From Thiobacillus denitrificans (GTDB taxonomy: Bacteria > Pseudomonadota > Gammaproteobacteria > Burkholderiales > Thiobacillaceae), in the NCBI GenBank assembly GCA_002403375.1, contig DHHQ01000005.1:16041-80040 (forward strand): a DNA stretch of 64,000 nt. The letters are read 5' to 3'. This document shows positions 23,574-35,061 of this stretch, one piece after another. Made by a program: the position numbers and the translations under genes. Within the stretch, counting starts at the first letter, position 1, and the number at the start of each line of letters is the position of its first letter. Under the pieces are notes generated by a model. It was not told the origin of the DNA. It worked only from the letters and a program-made list of their open reading frames with translations, and ran no database searches.

Positions 23574-25835
23574 ATGCTAGGCGCCTGGATGCGCGGTCGC
23601 CGCATGCTGCCGCCGTGGCTGGCGCTGGCGATTCTGCTCGGCCTGCAGCTGGCGGCGCTGCCTTTCCTGTTCAAGATCCACTTCAACAACGCGGGCGACA
23701 TCTATTCGCCGCCCGACGCGCCGATCATCCAGCTGCGCGAGTCGCTGTTCCGCGAGTTCCCCAGCGACGAGACGCTGATCGCCCTGTTCGAGGGCGACGA
23801 CCTGTACACCCCGCGGTTCCTCGGTGCGCTCGATCGCGTCGCCGTGACAATGGCGGCGCATCCCGCGGTCGACCGGGTGCTGGCGGTCACCACGGTCGAG
23901 CACATCGATGCGAGCGACGACGGCTTCGCCGTGCGGCTGCTGGTCGACCCCGGCGACCTCGAGTCGCGGTCGCCGGCGGAATGGCAGGCGAGGGTGCTCG
24001 GCGACGCGCTGGCGCCCGGGGTGATGGCGTCGAAGGACGGGCGGGCGCTGGCGCTGGTCGTGCGCCCCAGGGTGCTGAAGGAGAGCCTGGCGCGCCGCGA
24101 CATCCAGCTGGCGCTCGACGCCGCCATCAGCGCGGAGAAACTGGACACCTACCGCACCGCGACCGCCGGCACCGTCGCCCAGACGGTCGCGGAACTCGAC
24201 TCGCTGTGGCGCGACAGCGCGCTGTTCATTCCGCTGACGGTGTTCATCGGGCTGGCGCTGATGTGGTGGGTGGTCGGGCGGATCCGGCCGGTGATCGTCG
24301 GCGGCCTGGCGATGGGGACGGTGGTGTCGGTGAGCGTGGCGGGCATCGTCGTCTCGGGGCAGCCGTACACGCCGATCACCGCCATGATCCCCACCCTCAT
24401 GGCGGCGTACACGACGGCGACGCTGCTGCATCTCTACGCCGGCATCCAGCGCGCGCGCATCGCGCTGCTGCCGCGGCCGAAACGGATCGAACGGGCGCTT
24501 TCGGAAACCTTCAAGCCGGGCCTGTTCAACGTGCTGACGACCGGCGCCGGCCTGCTGAGCCTGCTGTGGGTGGACATCCCGCCGGTGCAGACCTTCGGTC
24601 TGGCGGGGGCGGTCGGCACGCTGATGGTGTTCCTGGTGGTGTTCATCCTGGTGCCGCCGATCCTGCTGAAGTGGGACGTGCCGCGCTGGCCGCGCCGCCG
24701 CTCGGGCCTCGCGCACGCGCGACGGGTCGCCGCGGCCGTCGCCGTGTTCGGTCTGCGTCATTCCAGGGCCGTGCTGGCCACCACGCTGCTGGGGGTGCTG
24801 GCGGCGATTCCGTTCGCGCTGCAGGTGAAGGTCGAGTCCAACCTGATCGCGTTCTTCGCGCCCGACCACCCGGTCAGCCGCAGCACCGACCGCGTCGAGG
24901 CGCGGCTCTCGGGCGTCAGCACCATGGAGATCGTGCTGACGGCGCCGGGGCGCGACGGCCTCAAGGATCCCGCCACGCTGGCGAGAATCAAGGCCCTGCA
25001 GGGCTGGCTCGAGGCGCAGCCGGAAATCGACCGCAGCTTCTCGCTGGTCGAGGTGATCGAGGAGATGAACCGCGCGTTCAGCGGCGAGGATCTCGGCGAC
25101 GCCGCGCTGCCGACGAACCGCAGGCTCATCGAGCAGCTGCTGCTGATCTACGACGGCGACGATCTCTACGAGCTGGTCAACCGCGAGTTCCAGCGCGGCC
25201 GCATCGCGCTCAACCTCAACGTGCACGGCGCCAACGAGATCGGCCGCGTGATCGAGCGCATCGAGGCGCATCTGGCGGCGCACCCGGTCGCCGGCGTCGA
25301 GGTCGATATGGCGGGCTTCGGCAAGCTGTTCTCGGACCAGGAGGATCGCATCGTCGACGGCCAGCTCAAGAGCTTCGCCTCGGCGTTCGTGCAGATCCTG
25401 CTGCTGCTGGCGCTGCTGTTCCGCTCGCTGCGCGGCGCGCTGATCTGCCTGGTGCCCAACCTCGCGCCGCTGTTCTTCATCTTCGTGGTGATGGGGGTGA
25501 CCGGGATCGCGCTCGACGTCGCCACCGTGCTGATCGCCGGCGTGGTCCTCGGCATCACCGTTGACGACACGATCCACCTCTACCACGGCTACCTGCACCG
25601 GCTGCGGCGGGGCGTGAGCCCGGTGTTCGCGATCATCCGCAGCGTCGAATCCTCCGGGCGCGCGGTGGTGGCGATTTCCATCGTGCTGATCGCGCAGTTC
25701 GGCCTGCTGGCGCTGTCCGACTTCCGGCCGACCGCCCACTTCGGCCTGTTGTGCGCGATCGGGCTGCTGGCCGGCCAGGTGTTCGAACTGCTGCTGATGC
25801 CGGCGCTGCTGGGCCTGCGCCATCGGCTGCGCTGA
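23574..25835 (+). CDS. RND/MMPL-family transporter
   Basis: The 753-residue inner-membrane protein has the two-fold MMPL architecture. Each half has one N-terminal helix (LALAILLGLQLAALPFLF; TLLGVLAAIPFALQV), a large periplasmic loop and five clustered helices (about 210-360 and 600-750). The second helical block has GVVLGITVDDTIHLYHGYLH, containing the charged residues that drive proton-coupled transport in this class. Related proteins move lipids, hopanoids or polyketide-like molecules. It follows the LolA-like and beta-barrel genes and converges on prsR with 12 bp between the stops. Confidence 0.85.
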   Translation: MLGAWMRGRRMLPPWLALAILLGLQLAALPFLFKIHFNNAGDIYSPPDAPIIQLRESLFREFPSDETLIALFEGDDLYTPRFLGALDRVAVTMAAHPAVDRVLAVTTVEHIDASDDGFAVRLLVDPGDLESRSPAEWQARVLGDALAPGVMASKDGRALALVVRPRVLKESLARRDIQLALDAAISAEKLDTYRTATAGTVAQTVAELDSLWRDSALFIPLTVFIGLALMWWVVGRIRPVIVGGLAMGTVVSVSVAGIVVSGQPYTPITAMIPTLMAAYTTATLLHLYAGIQRARIALLPRPKRIERALSETFKPGLFNVLTTGAGLLSLLWVDIPPVQTFGLAGAVGTLMVFLVVFILVPPILLKWDVPRWPRRRSGLAHARRVAAAVAVFGLRHSRAVLATTLLGVLAAIPFALQVKVESNLIAFFAPDHPVSRSTDRVEARLSGVSTMEIVLTAPGRDGLKDPATLARIKALQGWLEAQPEIDRSFSLVEVIEEMNRAFSGEDLGDAALPTNRRLIEQLLLIYDGDDLYELVNREFQRGRIALNLNVHGANEIGRVIERIEAHLAAHPVAGVEVDMAGFGKLFSDQEDRIVDGQLKSFASAFVQILLLLALLFRSLRGALICLVPNLAPLFFIFVVMGVTGIALDVATVLIAGVVLGITVDDTIHLYHGYLHRLRRGVSPVFAIIRSVESSGRAVVAISIVLIAQFGLLALSDFRPTAHFGLLCAIGLLAGQVFELLLMPALLGLRHRLR

Positions 25836-25847
25836 GGCGCGCGCCGC

Positions 25848-27196
<1,349 letters not shown>

Positions 27197-27200
<4 letters not shown>

Positions 27201-29287
27201 GCGCTTACTTCCACGTTGGCAGGGTTGTCGTCGAGGGGCAGGCTGATCCGGAAGCGGGTGCCGCGGCCCGGCGTGCTCTCCACCGCCAGTTGCCCGCCCA
27301 GCGCGCGGACGGTCTCGCGGCATTCGTAGGCGCCGATGCCCATGCCGGCGCCCTTGGTCGAGTCGAACGGCTGGAACAGCCGGGTGCGGATGAACTCCTC
27401 GTCCATGCCGCTGCCGGTGTCGGCGACCTCGATCACGGCCTGGCCCGCGTCTGCATAGGCACGCAGCGAGACGCGGCCGCCGTCGGGCGTCGCTTCCAGC
27501 GCATTCTGCAGCAGGTGGCCGATCGCGCGGCCCAGCTGCTCGCGGTCGGCCCGCACCGTCAGGCCGGCGTCGGCGAGGTCGAGCTGCGGCCGCAGCCTGA
27601 ACGCCTGTTTGCTGGCGGCGGCGTCACGCACGACGTCGGCGACCGCGACCGCTTGCGCGTGGCCCCGTGCCTCCCCCCGGCGCAGCTGCGCCAGCACCTT
27701 GTTCATGCGCGCGACCGCGCTTTCCACCGTCTCCAGCATGTCGGCCTGGAATTCCGGATTGTGCTTGTGCTTCTCGGCGTTGGCGAGCAGCAGCGAAAGC
27801 TGGGCGACCAGGTTCTTCAGGTCGTGGATGACGAAGGTCGTGGTGCGATTGAACGACTCGAACTGGCGCGCGACGATCAGCTGGTTGGCGGCGCGCATCT
27901 GGGCGAGGTGCGCCGCGGCCTGGCGCGCCGCGACCTTGATGAGGTCGCTCACTTCCCAGTTGAGGCCGACCCGGCCGAGCGAATGCTTGAGCACGACGAA
28001 GCCGAGCAGGTCGTCGTGCAGCTGCAGCGGCACGACCAGCCACGCGTCGTCGGCGTCGCGGATCCAGGAAGGCGGGGCGAGGTCGCCGTAGTGCTCCGGG
28101 CGGTCCCGCAGCTCGTCGAGGTCGACCACCCACTGCCGGTCGGCGAGCCAGCGGACGAAGGGCGAGCCGGCCGGCTCGGCGCCGTCGAGCTCGCCCCAGT
28201 TCCAGTGGGCGGCGCGCTGGAACCCGGCTTCGCCCTCGCGCAGCCACAGCGCGCCGCCGGGGCACTCGAGCAGCCTCGCCAGCGCCTGCACCGCACGCTC
28301 GCAGAGTTGTTCGCCGGGCTTGCCCTCGGACAGCGCGCGGGTGAACTTGAGCCATTCCTCGCGGTAGTCGTAGCGGTAGCTGAAGAAGTGCTTGGACAGG
28401 AAGACCCGCAGCCGTGCCCGCAGCGTGCCCGACACCATCAGCAGCACGAGCAGCATCGCCGCCGCGAACAGGAACACCGTCAGCACGACATCGCCCCATT
28501 CGCCGCCGAACAGGCGCAGGTAGTAGCCGGCGCCGGCGATCAGCAGCAGGTAGATGCCTGCGCCGAGCAGGCTGGCGGTGTGGAAGGCCATGCTGCGCGA
28601 CAGCCCGACCGGCGCCGACCACTCGGGATTGCGCGCCGCCGACACCGCGATCAGCGGCGCCACCAGCGCGGCGACGTAGCCGCGCGCCACCCATACCTGG
28701 GCGTCGAGCGCGTGGAACAGCGCAGCGTTCGCGTACAGCAGGAAGTCGTAGACGAACAGCCCGCCGAGGCCGAGGCAGAGAAACTTGATCGCCCAGCGGT
28801 CTTCCGGCCGGGTGCTGCGGTAGACCTGCTCGACCAGCACGAGGCCCAGGACCGCGAGCAGCAGCAGGGTCAGGTTGGCCGCCTGCTGCGCGAGCTCGGG
28901 GGAGGCGAGGGCGACGGCGATCGCCGGAAACAGGCTGGCGAGCAGCAGGGCAGCGACCAGCACGGCGCCGAGCGCACCGATCGCGCGCAGCGGGCCGGGA
29001 AGCCGGGTGCCGGCGGGCAGGCGCAGGTGCAGGATGTGGAGCAGCAGCAGCAGCCAGGCGCCGTTGCGGGCGACCTCGGCGGCGAGCACCAGCTGCGGCG
29101 GCAGCCTCCCCGAGACGCCGAGCACCAGCAGGGCGCCCCAGGCGGCGCTGAGCGCGGTGGCGAGCACCAGCAGGCGTCCCTGCGGGCGCCGCCGCCAGCT
29201 GAACACGATGAGGCCCGACAGGGCCAGGAAGGCCAATGCCGCCAGGGCATAACCGGCGGCGGCGATGAGCAGCAGGGATTCGGTCAT
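27197..29287 (-). CDS. prsK: PEP-CTERM system sensor histidine kinase PrsK
   Basis: The 696-residue protein has about nine N-terminal membrane helices (residues 1-290), then a GAF-like domain (about 320-470). The kinase core follows, with H-box NRTTTFVIHDLKNLVAQLSLL (about 500-520), N-box GRAIGHLLQNALEAT and G-boxes VADTGSGMDEEF and GAGMGIGAYECRE. The long multi-helix sensor plus GAF matches PrsK of XrtA systems. It is the cognate kinase of PrsR, with which it overlaps by 4 bp (ATGA), so both are made from one message. Confidence 0.93.
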
Positions 29288-29309
29288 GTTCGGCGTCGCC
29301 GGGGCGGGC

Positions 29310-30701
29310 TCAGCGCACGCCCTTTCCCCACAGCACCACCTGCGCGGTCTGGAACAGGATCATGAGATCGAGGAACAGGCTGTGATTCTTCACGTAGTAG
29401 AGGTCGTACTGCAGCTTGTGCATCGCGTCCTCCTCGGTCGCGCCGTAGGGGTAGCGCACCTGGGCCCAGCCGGTGATGCCCGGCTTCACGGTGTGGCGCA
29501 CGCCGTAGTAGGGGATCTTCTGCGTCAGGTCCTGCACGAAGTAGGGGCGTTCGGGGCGCGGGCCGACGAAGCTCATGTCGCCGAAGAAGACGTTGAAGAT
29601 CTGCGGCAGCTCGTCGATGCGGGTGCGCCGGATGAAGCGCCCGGTGAGCGTCACGCGGCTGTCGTTCTGGCGCGCCCACAGCGGCCTGCCGTCCTTCTCT
29701 GCGTCGACGCACATGCTGCGGAACTTGAGGATGGTGAAGCTGCGGCATCCCTGGCCGACGCGCTCCTGGCGGTACAGCACGGGGCCGCGGCTCTCCAGCT
29801 TGATCGCCAGCGCGGCGAGCGCCATCACCGGCAGGCAGACGACCAGCATGGCCGCGCTGACCACCAGGTCGAACAGGCGCTTGGCGGTGTCGCGCAGCAT
29901 GCCCTGGTCGAAGCCGTCGGACAGGATCATCCAGCTCGCGTTCATCGAGTCGAGCTGCAGGTGGCCGTTTTCGCGCTCGAAGAAGCTCGACAGCTCGAGC
30001 ACGCGGATGCCGCGCAGCTTGCACTTCAGCAGCTCCTGGACCGGGATGCCGCCGCGGCGGTCGCGCACCGCGAGGACGATTTCGCCGATCTGCAGGCGCT
30101 CGACCAGTTCCGGCAGCGGCTCGGTGGTGTCGAGAATGCGGGTGTGGTCGACGAAATGATGACTGCCGCCCATCGCGAGGTAGCCGACGACCTGCACGTT
30201 GGTGGCGTGACCGCGCTTGGCGAGCAGCGATTCGATGTGCGCTGCCCGGCTGCCGGTGCCGATCACCAGGGTGCGGGTCTTCAGCGAGGCCGAACGCACC
30301 CAGCGTACGAACAGGGTGCGGCTCAGCAGGATGCCCAGCAGCGCGATCCCGAAGCCCAGCAGGAACGCGCCGCGGCCGACCAGCAGGCCGGGGAAGAAGT
30401 AGAACAGCAGGCTCATCACCAGCAGGCCGAGGCCGAAGCTCAGGCCGAGGCGCTGCAGCAGCGCGCGCAGGCCGCCCTGCCACTCCAGGTCGTAGAGGCC
30501 GGCGGCCGTCATCAGCCCCAGCATGACCGCGGTGAAGGTCAGCGCCTTCGGCAACAGCGGCTGCAGGTCGCTCGGCATCACCTGCAACTCGTGGAAGCGC
30601 GCGCCGGCCCCTGCATAGATCGCGCCGCCGAGAATGAGCGACTCGATGAGCACCAGCAGCAGCAGGTTCAGGGGCACGTAGTGCCGGAAGAATCGAATCA
30701 C
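29310..30701 (-). CDS. XrtA/PEP-CTERM system sugar transferase (TIGR03013 type)
   Basis: The 463-residue membrane protein has four or five N-terminal helices, a central Rossmann-like domain (TLVIGTGSRAAHIESLL, about 145-161) and a C-terminal polyprenyl-phosphate sugar transferase domain. The sugar transferase part shows KRLFDLVVSAAMLVVCLP, RQERVGQGCRSFTILKFRSM, RRTRIDELPQIFNVFFGDMS, GPRPERPYFV and KPGITGWAQVRYPYG. Such enzymes put the first sugar-phosphate on undecaprenyl phosphate for exopolysaccharide synthesis. This subtype accompanies exosortase A. It lies 22 bp upstream of prsK on the same strand and is probably in its operon. Confidence 0.92.
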   Translation of the reverse strand: MIRFFRHYVPLNLLLLVLIESLILGGAIYAGAGARFHELQVMPSDLQPLLPKALTFTAVMLGLMTAAGLYDLEWQGGLRALLQRLGLSFGLGLLVMSLLFYFFPGLLVGRGAFLLGFGIALLGILLSRTLFVRWVRSASLKTRTLVIGTGSRAAHIESLLAKRGHATNVQVVGYLAMGGSHHFVDHTRILDTTEPLPELVERLQIGEIVLAVRDRRGGIPVQELLKCKLRGIRVLELSSFFERENGHLQLDSMNASWMILSDGFDQGMLRDTAKRLFDLVVSAAMLVVCLPVMALAALAIKLESRGPVLYRQERVGQGCRSFTILKFRSMCVDAEKDGRPLWARQNDSRVTLTGRFIRRTRIDELPQIFNVFFGDMSFVGPRPERPYFVQDLTQKIPYYGVRHTVKPGITGWAQVRYPYGATEEDAMHKLQYDLYYVKNHSLFLDLMILFQTAQVVLWGKGVR

Positions 30702-30771
30702 GGCCGTTCAGTCAGAAGAGTGATGGTTGGTTGTCAGCATCTTCCATGCCAGAGCCGGCCGAGAACTCGCG

Positions 30772-31347
30772 TCAGATCAAGGCCCGAACCTGTGGAAGAC
30801 GTGCGCGCCGCGGGCTGCCGTCTGCCTGCGTGCGCTTCATTTTTCGTAATTCAGTTTCAGGATAGACAACAAGATCGACCGCTGCGCGCGGGTCCTCGAT
30901 CAGGAAGCGCGGATAGACGCGGCCGGGGGCGTCGGCCGCGCGCAGTTCGCCGGCCTGGTAGGGCAGGTTCATGCGCATCAGCAGGAATTCGACGTCCTTC
31001 TGGTGATCGGTGAACAGCTGCAGGTTGACGTCGGCGTGCGGCCCCGCCGTGCCGTTGAGCACCGGCCCCGTCAGGTGGGGGTCGAAGTCCGCGAGCTGCT
31101 CCATGTATTCGATGGCGGTCTGCCGCAGCAGGGCCAGTTGTGCGCGGGTCTCGTCGGCCTGATAGAGCGCCTGGTAGCTGCGCAGCGCCTCCTCGACTTG
31201 CTGGTTGTCGGGCAGGTTGCCGCTGTCGGGCGCGCCGAGCTGGCGCGCCGCCTTGCGCTTGGCGCTGCCGTAGTCGAGGCTGCCGTCCTCGGCCAGCATG
31301 CGCGCCGCTGCGTGCGCGATGCGGCGGCGCATGTCCTGGTGCTTCAC
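30772..31347 (-). CDS. Nucleotidyltransferase-like hypothetical protein coupled to mrcA
   Basis: The GTG start at 31347 overlaps the mrcA stop (GTGA), giving a 191-residue protein; an internal ATG at 31332 is a weaker alternative. The sequence starts with a small helical domain (DYGSAKRKAARQLGA). Its middle reads TGPVLNGTAGPHADVNLQLFTD, which resembles the strand-loop with paired acidic residues of the nucleotidyltransferase fold. The rest predicts a mixed alpha/beta domain with a conserved-looking RFLIEDPRAAVDLVVYPE. No function is established. The tight coupling to a penicillin-binding protein gene hints at a cell-wall link. Confidence 0.7.
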   Translation of the reverse strand: MKHQDMRRRIAHAAARMLAEDGSLDYGSAKRKAARQLGAPDSGNLPDNQQVEEALRSYQALYQADETRAQLALLRQTAIEYMEQLADFDPHLTGPVLNGTAGPHADVNLQLFTDHQKDVEFLLMRMNLPYQAGELRAADAPGRVYPRFLIEDPRAAVDLVVYPETELRKMKRTQADGSPRRARLPQVRALI

Positions 31348-33782
31348 AGCTTGACCCAGGGAATGAAGCCCATCGGGTCGTCCCTGCTTTCGGCCCCCGG
31401 GGCGGCGGCCGGCGGCTCTGCGGCGGGGGTGGCCGGCGCGTCGCGCATGAAAGGATCGCTCAGGTCGTCCGGGATCCATTCGGCGACCGGCGCCTCGGGC
31501 GGCGGGAACTCCTGGTAGAAGTGCTCGACCATGCCTTCCGCACCGAGCGCGCCGGCGATCCGGCCGAACACCGTCTCGGACATGCGGTTGCCGGTGGCGG
31601 GGTCGATTTTCACGCTGATGATGCCGTCGGGCATGGTCCACCCGGTCTGCGGAACGCCCTTCAACGCGCTGCCCATGAAATTGATCCAGATCGGCAGCGC
31701 GGACTGCCCGCCGGTTTCGTTGCGCCCCAGCGGGCGCGGCTGGTCGTAGCCCATCCAGGTGATGGCGACGAGGTCGGGGGTGTAGCCAGCGAACCAGGTG
31801 TCGCGGGCCTCGTTGGTGGTGCCGGTCTTGCCGGCAAGGTCGCTGCGGCCGAGCTGGCCGGCGCGCGCGGCGGTGCCGGAGCGGGTGACGTCCTGCATCA
31901 TGCTGGTCATCAGCCACGCGTTGCGCGCGTCGATCACGCGCGGCGCGTCGCCGCCGGCCTGCGGCTGGCTGGCCTTCATCAGCAACTGGCCGTCCTTGTC
32001 GTACACCTTGTCGATCAGGTAGGGCCTGACGCCGTAGCCGCCGTTGGCGAACACGCTGTAGGCGGCCGCCATCTGCAGCGGGGTGACGCTGCCGGCGCCC
32101 AGCGCCATGGTCAGGTACGGCGGATGGCGCGCCGGATCGAAGCCGAAGCGGCGGATGTAGTCGCGCGCGTAGACCGGGTCGATGCTCTGCAGGATGCGCA
32201 CCGACACCAGGTTGAGCGACTTGGTCAGCGCCGTGCGCATGCGCACCTGGCCGCTGGTGGTGCCGTCGTAGTTCTTCGGCGTCCACGCCTCGCCGCCGGT
32301 TTCCTCGGCGGTCAGCGACAGCGGGGCGTCGTCGATCATGGTCGCCGGCGTGTAGCCCTTTTCCAGCGCGGCCGAATAGATGAACGGCTTGAAGCTGGAG
32401 CCCGGCTGCCGCCAGGCCTGGGTCACGCGGTTGAACTTGTTGCGGTTGAAGTCGAAGCCGCCGACCAGCGCGGTGATCGCGCCGTTCTTCGGATTGACCG
32501 CGACCAGCGCGGCCTCGACCTCGGGCTGCTGCGCCAGCCGCCATTGCGGCGTCTTGCCGTCCACGGCCTGCACGCGGACCACCGCCCCGGGCGACAGCTG
32601 CCGCCCCTTCTTGCCGGCTTGCCAGCTCGCCACCCACTTGAGCGAGGCGCCGGTGATCTCGACCACCTTGCCGTCCGGCAGCTGCGCGCGGATCAGCTTG
32701 GGATTGGCGCTGACGACCACCGCCGGCAGCAGGTTGTTGACCGGCGAGAGGTCTTCGAGTGCGGTGTCGATCGCCGCCTTGCGCTGCGCCGCGTCGTCGG
32801 GCAGGGCGATCTGCTTTTCCGGGCCGCGGTAGCCGTGGCGCTGGTCGTAGTCGGCGATTCCCTGCCACAGCGCCTGGTTGGCAGCCGCCTGCTGCGCGCG
32901 CACCAGCGTGGTGACCGCCTTGTAGCCCGAGCTGTAGATGGCCTCGCCGTACTTCTCGAACAGCGCCTGGCGCACCATTTCGGCGGCGTAGTCCGCGACC
33001 ACCTCGGTCTGCTGCCGCTGCTGGCGGATCACCAGCTTCTGCTCGACCGCCGCCTTCCAGGTCGGCTGGTCGATGAACTTGAGCGTCTTCATGCGCCCGA
33101 GGACGTATTCCTGGCGCGCCTTGGCGCGCGGGAAGTTGACGACCGGGTTGTAGCGCGACGGCGCTTTCGGCAGGCCGGCCAGCATGGCGACCTCGGCCAG
33201 CGACAGGTCCTTCATCGGCTTGCCGAAGTAGGTGCGGGCCGCGGCCTCGAAGCCGTAGGCGCGCTGGCCGAGGTAGATCTGGTTGATGTAGAGCTCGAGA
33301 ATCTTGTCCTTCGACAGGTTGTGCTCGATCTTCATCGCCAGCATCGCCTCCGACAGCTTGCGGCTGAAGGTCTTCTCGTTCGACAGGAAGAAGTTGCGCG
33401 CCACCTGCATGGTGATCGTGGAGGCGCCTTCCTTGGCGCCGCCCGACAGCAGGTTCGAGCCCGCCGCGCGCAGCACGCCGAGGGTGTCGACGCCGCCGTG
33501 GCGGTAGAAGCGCTCGTCCTCGGCGGCGATGATCGCCTGCTTCATGTGGGCGGGCACCTTGTCGATGGCGACGAAGGCGCGGCGCTCCTCGCCGAATTCG
33601 CCGATCAGCGCGCCGTCAGCGGTATAGACGCGCAGCGGCTGCTTGGGCCGGTAATCGGTCAGTGCCTCGAGCGGCGGCAGGTTGGGGTAGATCAGCGCGG
33701 CCGCCAGGCCGGCCAGCGCGGTGCCGACCACGCCGAGGCTGACGACGAGTGCGAGTGCGTAATGCCACCATTTGGAAAACAT
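31344..33782 (-). CDS. mrcA: Penicillin-binding protein 1A (peptidoglycan glycosyltransferase/transpeptidase)
   Basis: The 812-residue class A PBP has an N-terminal membrane anchor. A GT51 glycosyltransferase domain follows (AIIAAEDERFYRHGGVD, KEGASTITMQVARNFFLS, ELYINQIYLGQRAYG, about 85-180), then an OB-like linker. The transpeptidase domain has QPGSSFKPFIYSAAL (catalytic serine about 461), the SLN-type motif SLNLVSV and GKTGTTNEARDTWFAG. It polymerises and cross-links peptidoglycan. It is divergent from pilM, an arrangement common in proteobacteria. The nucleotidyltransferase-like gene overlaps its 3' end. Confidence 0.96.
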   Translation of the reverse strand: MFSKWWHYALALVVSLGVVGTALAGLAAALIYPNLPPLEALTDYRPKQPLRVYTADGALIGEFGEERRAFVAIDKVPAHMKQAIIAAEDERFYRHGGVDTLGVLRAAGSNLLSGGAKEGASTITMQVARNFFLSNEKTFSRKLSEAMLAMKIEHNLSKDKILELYINQIYLGQRAYGFEAAARTYFGKPMKDLSLAEVAMLAGLPKAPSRYNPVVNFPRAKARQEYVLGRMKTLKFIDQPTWKAAVEQKLVIRQQRQQTEVVADYAAEMVRQALFEKYGEAIYSSGYKAVTTLVRAQQAAANQALWQGIADYDQRHGYRGPEKQIALPDDAAQRKAAIDTALEDLSPVNNLLPAVVVSANPKLIRAQLPDGKVVEITGASLKWVASWQAGKKGRQLSPGAVVRVQAVDGKTPQWRLAQQPEVEAALVAVNPKNGAITALVGGFDFNRNKFNRVTQAWRQPGSSFKPFIYSAALEKGYTPATMIDDAPLSLTAEETGGEAWTPKNYDGTTSGQVRMRTALTKSLNLVSVRILQSIDPVYARDYIRRFGFDPARHPPYLTMALGAGSVTPLQMAAAYSVFANGGYGVRPYLIDKVYDKDGQLLMKASQPQAGGDAPRVIDARNAWLMTSMMQDVTRSGTAARAGQLGRSDLAGKTGTTNEARDTWFAGYTPDLVAITWMGYDQPRPLGRNETGGQSALPIWINFMGSALKGVPQTGWTMPDGIISVKIDPATGNRMSETVFGRIAGALGAEGMVEHFYQEFPPPEAPVAEWIPDDLSDPFMRDAPATPAAEPPAAAPGAESRDDPMGFIPWVKL

Positions 33783-33818
33783 CCGGTTCCTTCAAAGAGA
33801 TGCCTAAAGTTTTCGCCG

Positions 33819-33847
33819 ATTATAGGCGCTAGTGGTGTTGGAAAACG
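33819..33847 (-). promoter_or_regulatory. Probable promoter of mrcA
   Basis: A perfect TATAAT -10 box is on the minus strand at 33819-33824, 37 bp before the mrcA ATG. The -35 box is weak (CGTTTT at 17 bp spacing). Confidence 0.45.
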
Positions 33848-33978
33848 GACACCGACTTTCAGCGAATGACGGGCGGCGAGAAAAAAACTGTTAAAAACCA
33901 TGGGTTGTTGCTAGCATCTCAAAAAATTTAACAAGAAAAAGCGCCAACCCATAGAAGCGTAAAGGAAAATCCTTACAC

Positions 33979-35061
33979 ATGAATATCAGCTTGGACTTTC
34001 TGTCCCCCAAGGCCCTGCCCATCATCGGCCTCGACATCAGCACGACCGCGGTCAAGCTGGTCGAACTGTCCGAGGCGGGCAAGGGCCGGCTGCGGGTTGA
34101 GCGTTACGTGATCCAGCCCCTGCCGAAGGACGCGGTGACCGACGGCAACATCGCCAATCTCGACCAGGTGGCCGACACCGTGCGAACGGCGTGGAAAGCC
34201 CTCGGCAGCCGCATCAAGAACGTGGTGCTCGCGCTGCCGTCGTCGGCGGTCATCAGCAAGAAGATCCTGGCGCCGGCGAGCCTCAAGGGCACCGACCTGG
34301 AGAATCAGGTCGAGACCGAGGCCAACCAGGTGATCCCCTTTTCGCTCGACGAGGTGAACCTCGACTTCCAGGTGCTCGGCGAGTCGCCGAGCAGCCCGGA
34401 CGACGTGCAGATCCTGCTCGCCGCGGCGCGCAAGGAGAAAGTCGAGGAACGGGTCGCTGCGGTCGAGGCGGCCGGCCTCAAGGCCCTGATCATGGACGTC
34501 GAGAGCTACGCCACGCAGACCGCGTACGAGCAGATCGCCCACCTGCTGCCTGGCGGCGGCGCGGGCCTCACGGTGGCGATCATCGACATCGGCGCGCAGA
34601 ACATGCACATCAACATCCTCCACGACAACGAGTCGGTATACCTGCGCGAGCACGGCTTCGGCGGCGACCAGCTCAGCACCGAGATCGCGCGCCGCTACGG
34701 CATGAGCGGCGAGGAGGCGGAGAACGCCAAGCGCAAGGGCACGCTCCCCGAGAGCTACGACGTCGAGGTGCTGCAGCCCTACAGCGAGACGCTGGCGATG
34801 GAAATCGGCCGTGCGCTGCAGCTGTTCACCACCTCGACTCAGTACCGCAAGGTCGACCAGATCCTGCTCGCCGGCGGCGGCGCCATGATCGCGGGCATCG
34901 ACGACGTCGTCGGCCAGCGTACCGGCACGCCGACGATGGTCGTCAACCCGTTCGCCGACATGGCTGTCGGCTCCAAGATCCGGCCGCAGGCACTGAGTGC
35001 CGACGCGCCGTCCCTTTTCGTCGCCTGTGGCCTCGCCATGCGGAGGTTCGATTCCCAATGA
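33979..35061 (+). CDS. pilM: Type IV pilus assembly protein PilM
   Basis: The 360-residue actin-like ATPase is the cytoplasmic member of the PilMNOP alignment complex. Visible motifs are IIGLDISTTAVKLVEL (phosphate 1, about 15-30), VAIIDIGAQNMHINIL (phosphate 2, about 197-212), the PilM-typical GGDQLSTEIARRYG and ILLAGGGAMIAGIDDV (adenosine motif, about 295-310). An AAGGAAAA ribosome site precedes the ATG. It overlaps pilN by 4 bp (ATGA) and heads the operon pilMNOPQ. Confidence 0.96.
   Translation: MNISLDFLSPKALPIIGLDISTTAVKLVELSEAGKGRLRVERYVIQPLPKDAVTDGNIANLDQVADTVRTAWKALGSRIKNVVLALPSSAVISKKILAPASLKGTDLENQVETEANQVIPFSLDEVNLDFQVLGESPSSPDDVQILLAAARKEKVEERVAAVEAAGLKALIMDVESYATQTAYEQIAHLLPGGGAGLTVAIIDIGAQNMHINILHDNESVYLREHGFGGDQLSTEIARRYGMSGEEAENAKRKGTLPESYDVEVLQPYSETLAMEIGRALQLFTTSTQYRKVDQILLAGGGAMIAGIDDVVGQRTGTPTMVVNPFADMAVGSKIRPQALSADAPSLFVACGLAMRRFDSQ

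Noticed and set aside
30772..32868. A 698-codon minus-strand frame that could be read as one long protein.
   Set aside because: The upstream 500 codons are an out-of-frame reading of mrcA. Only the last 191 codons, from the GTG overlapping the mrcA stop, look like a protein.
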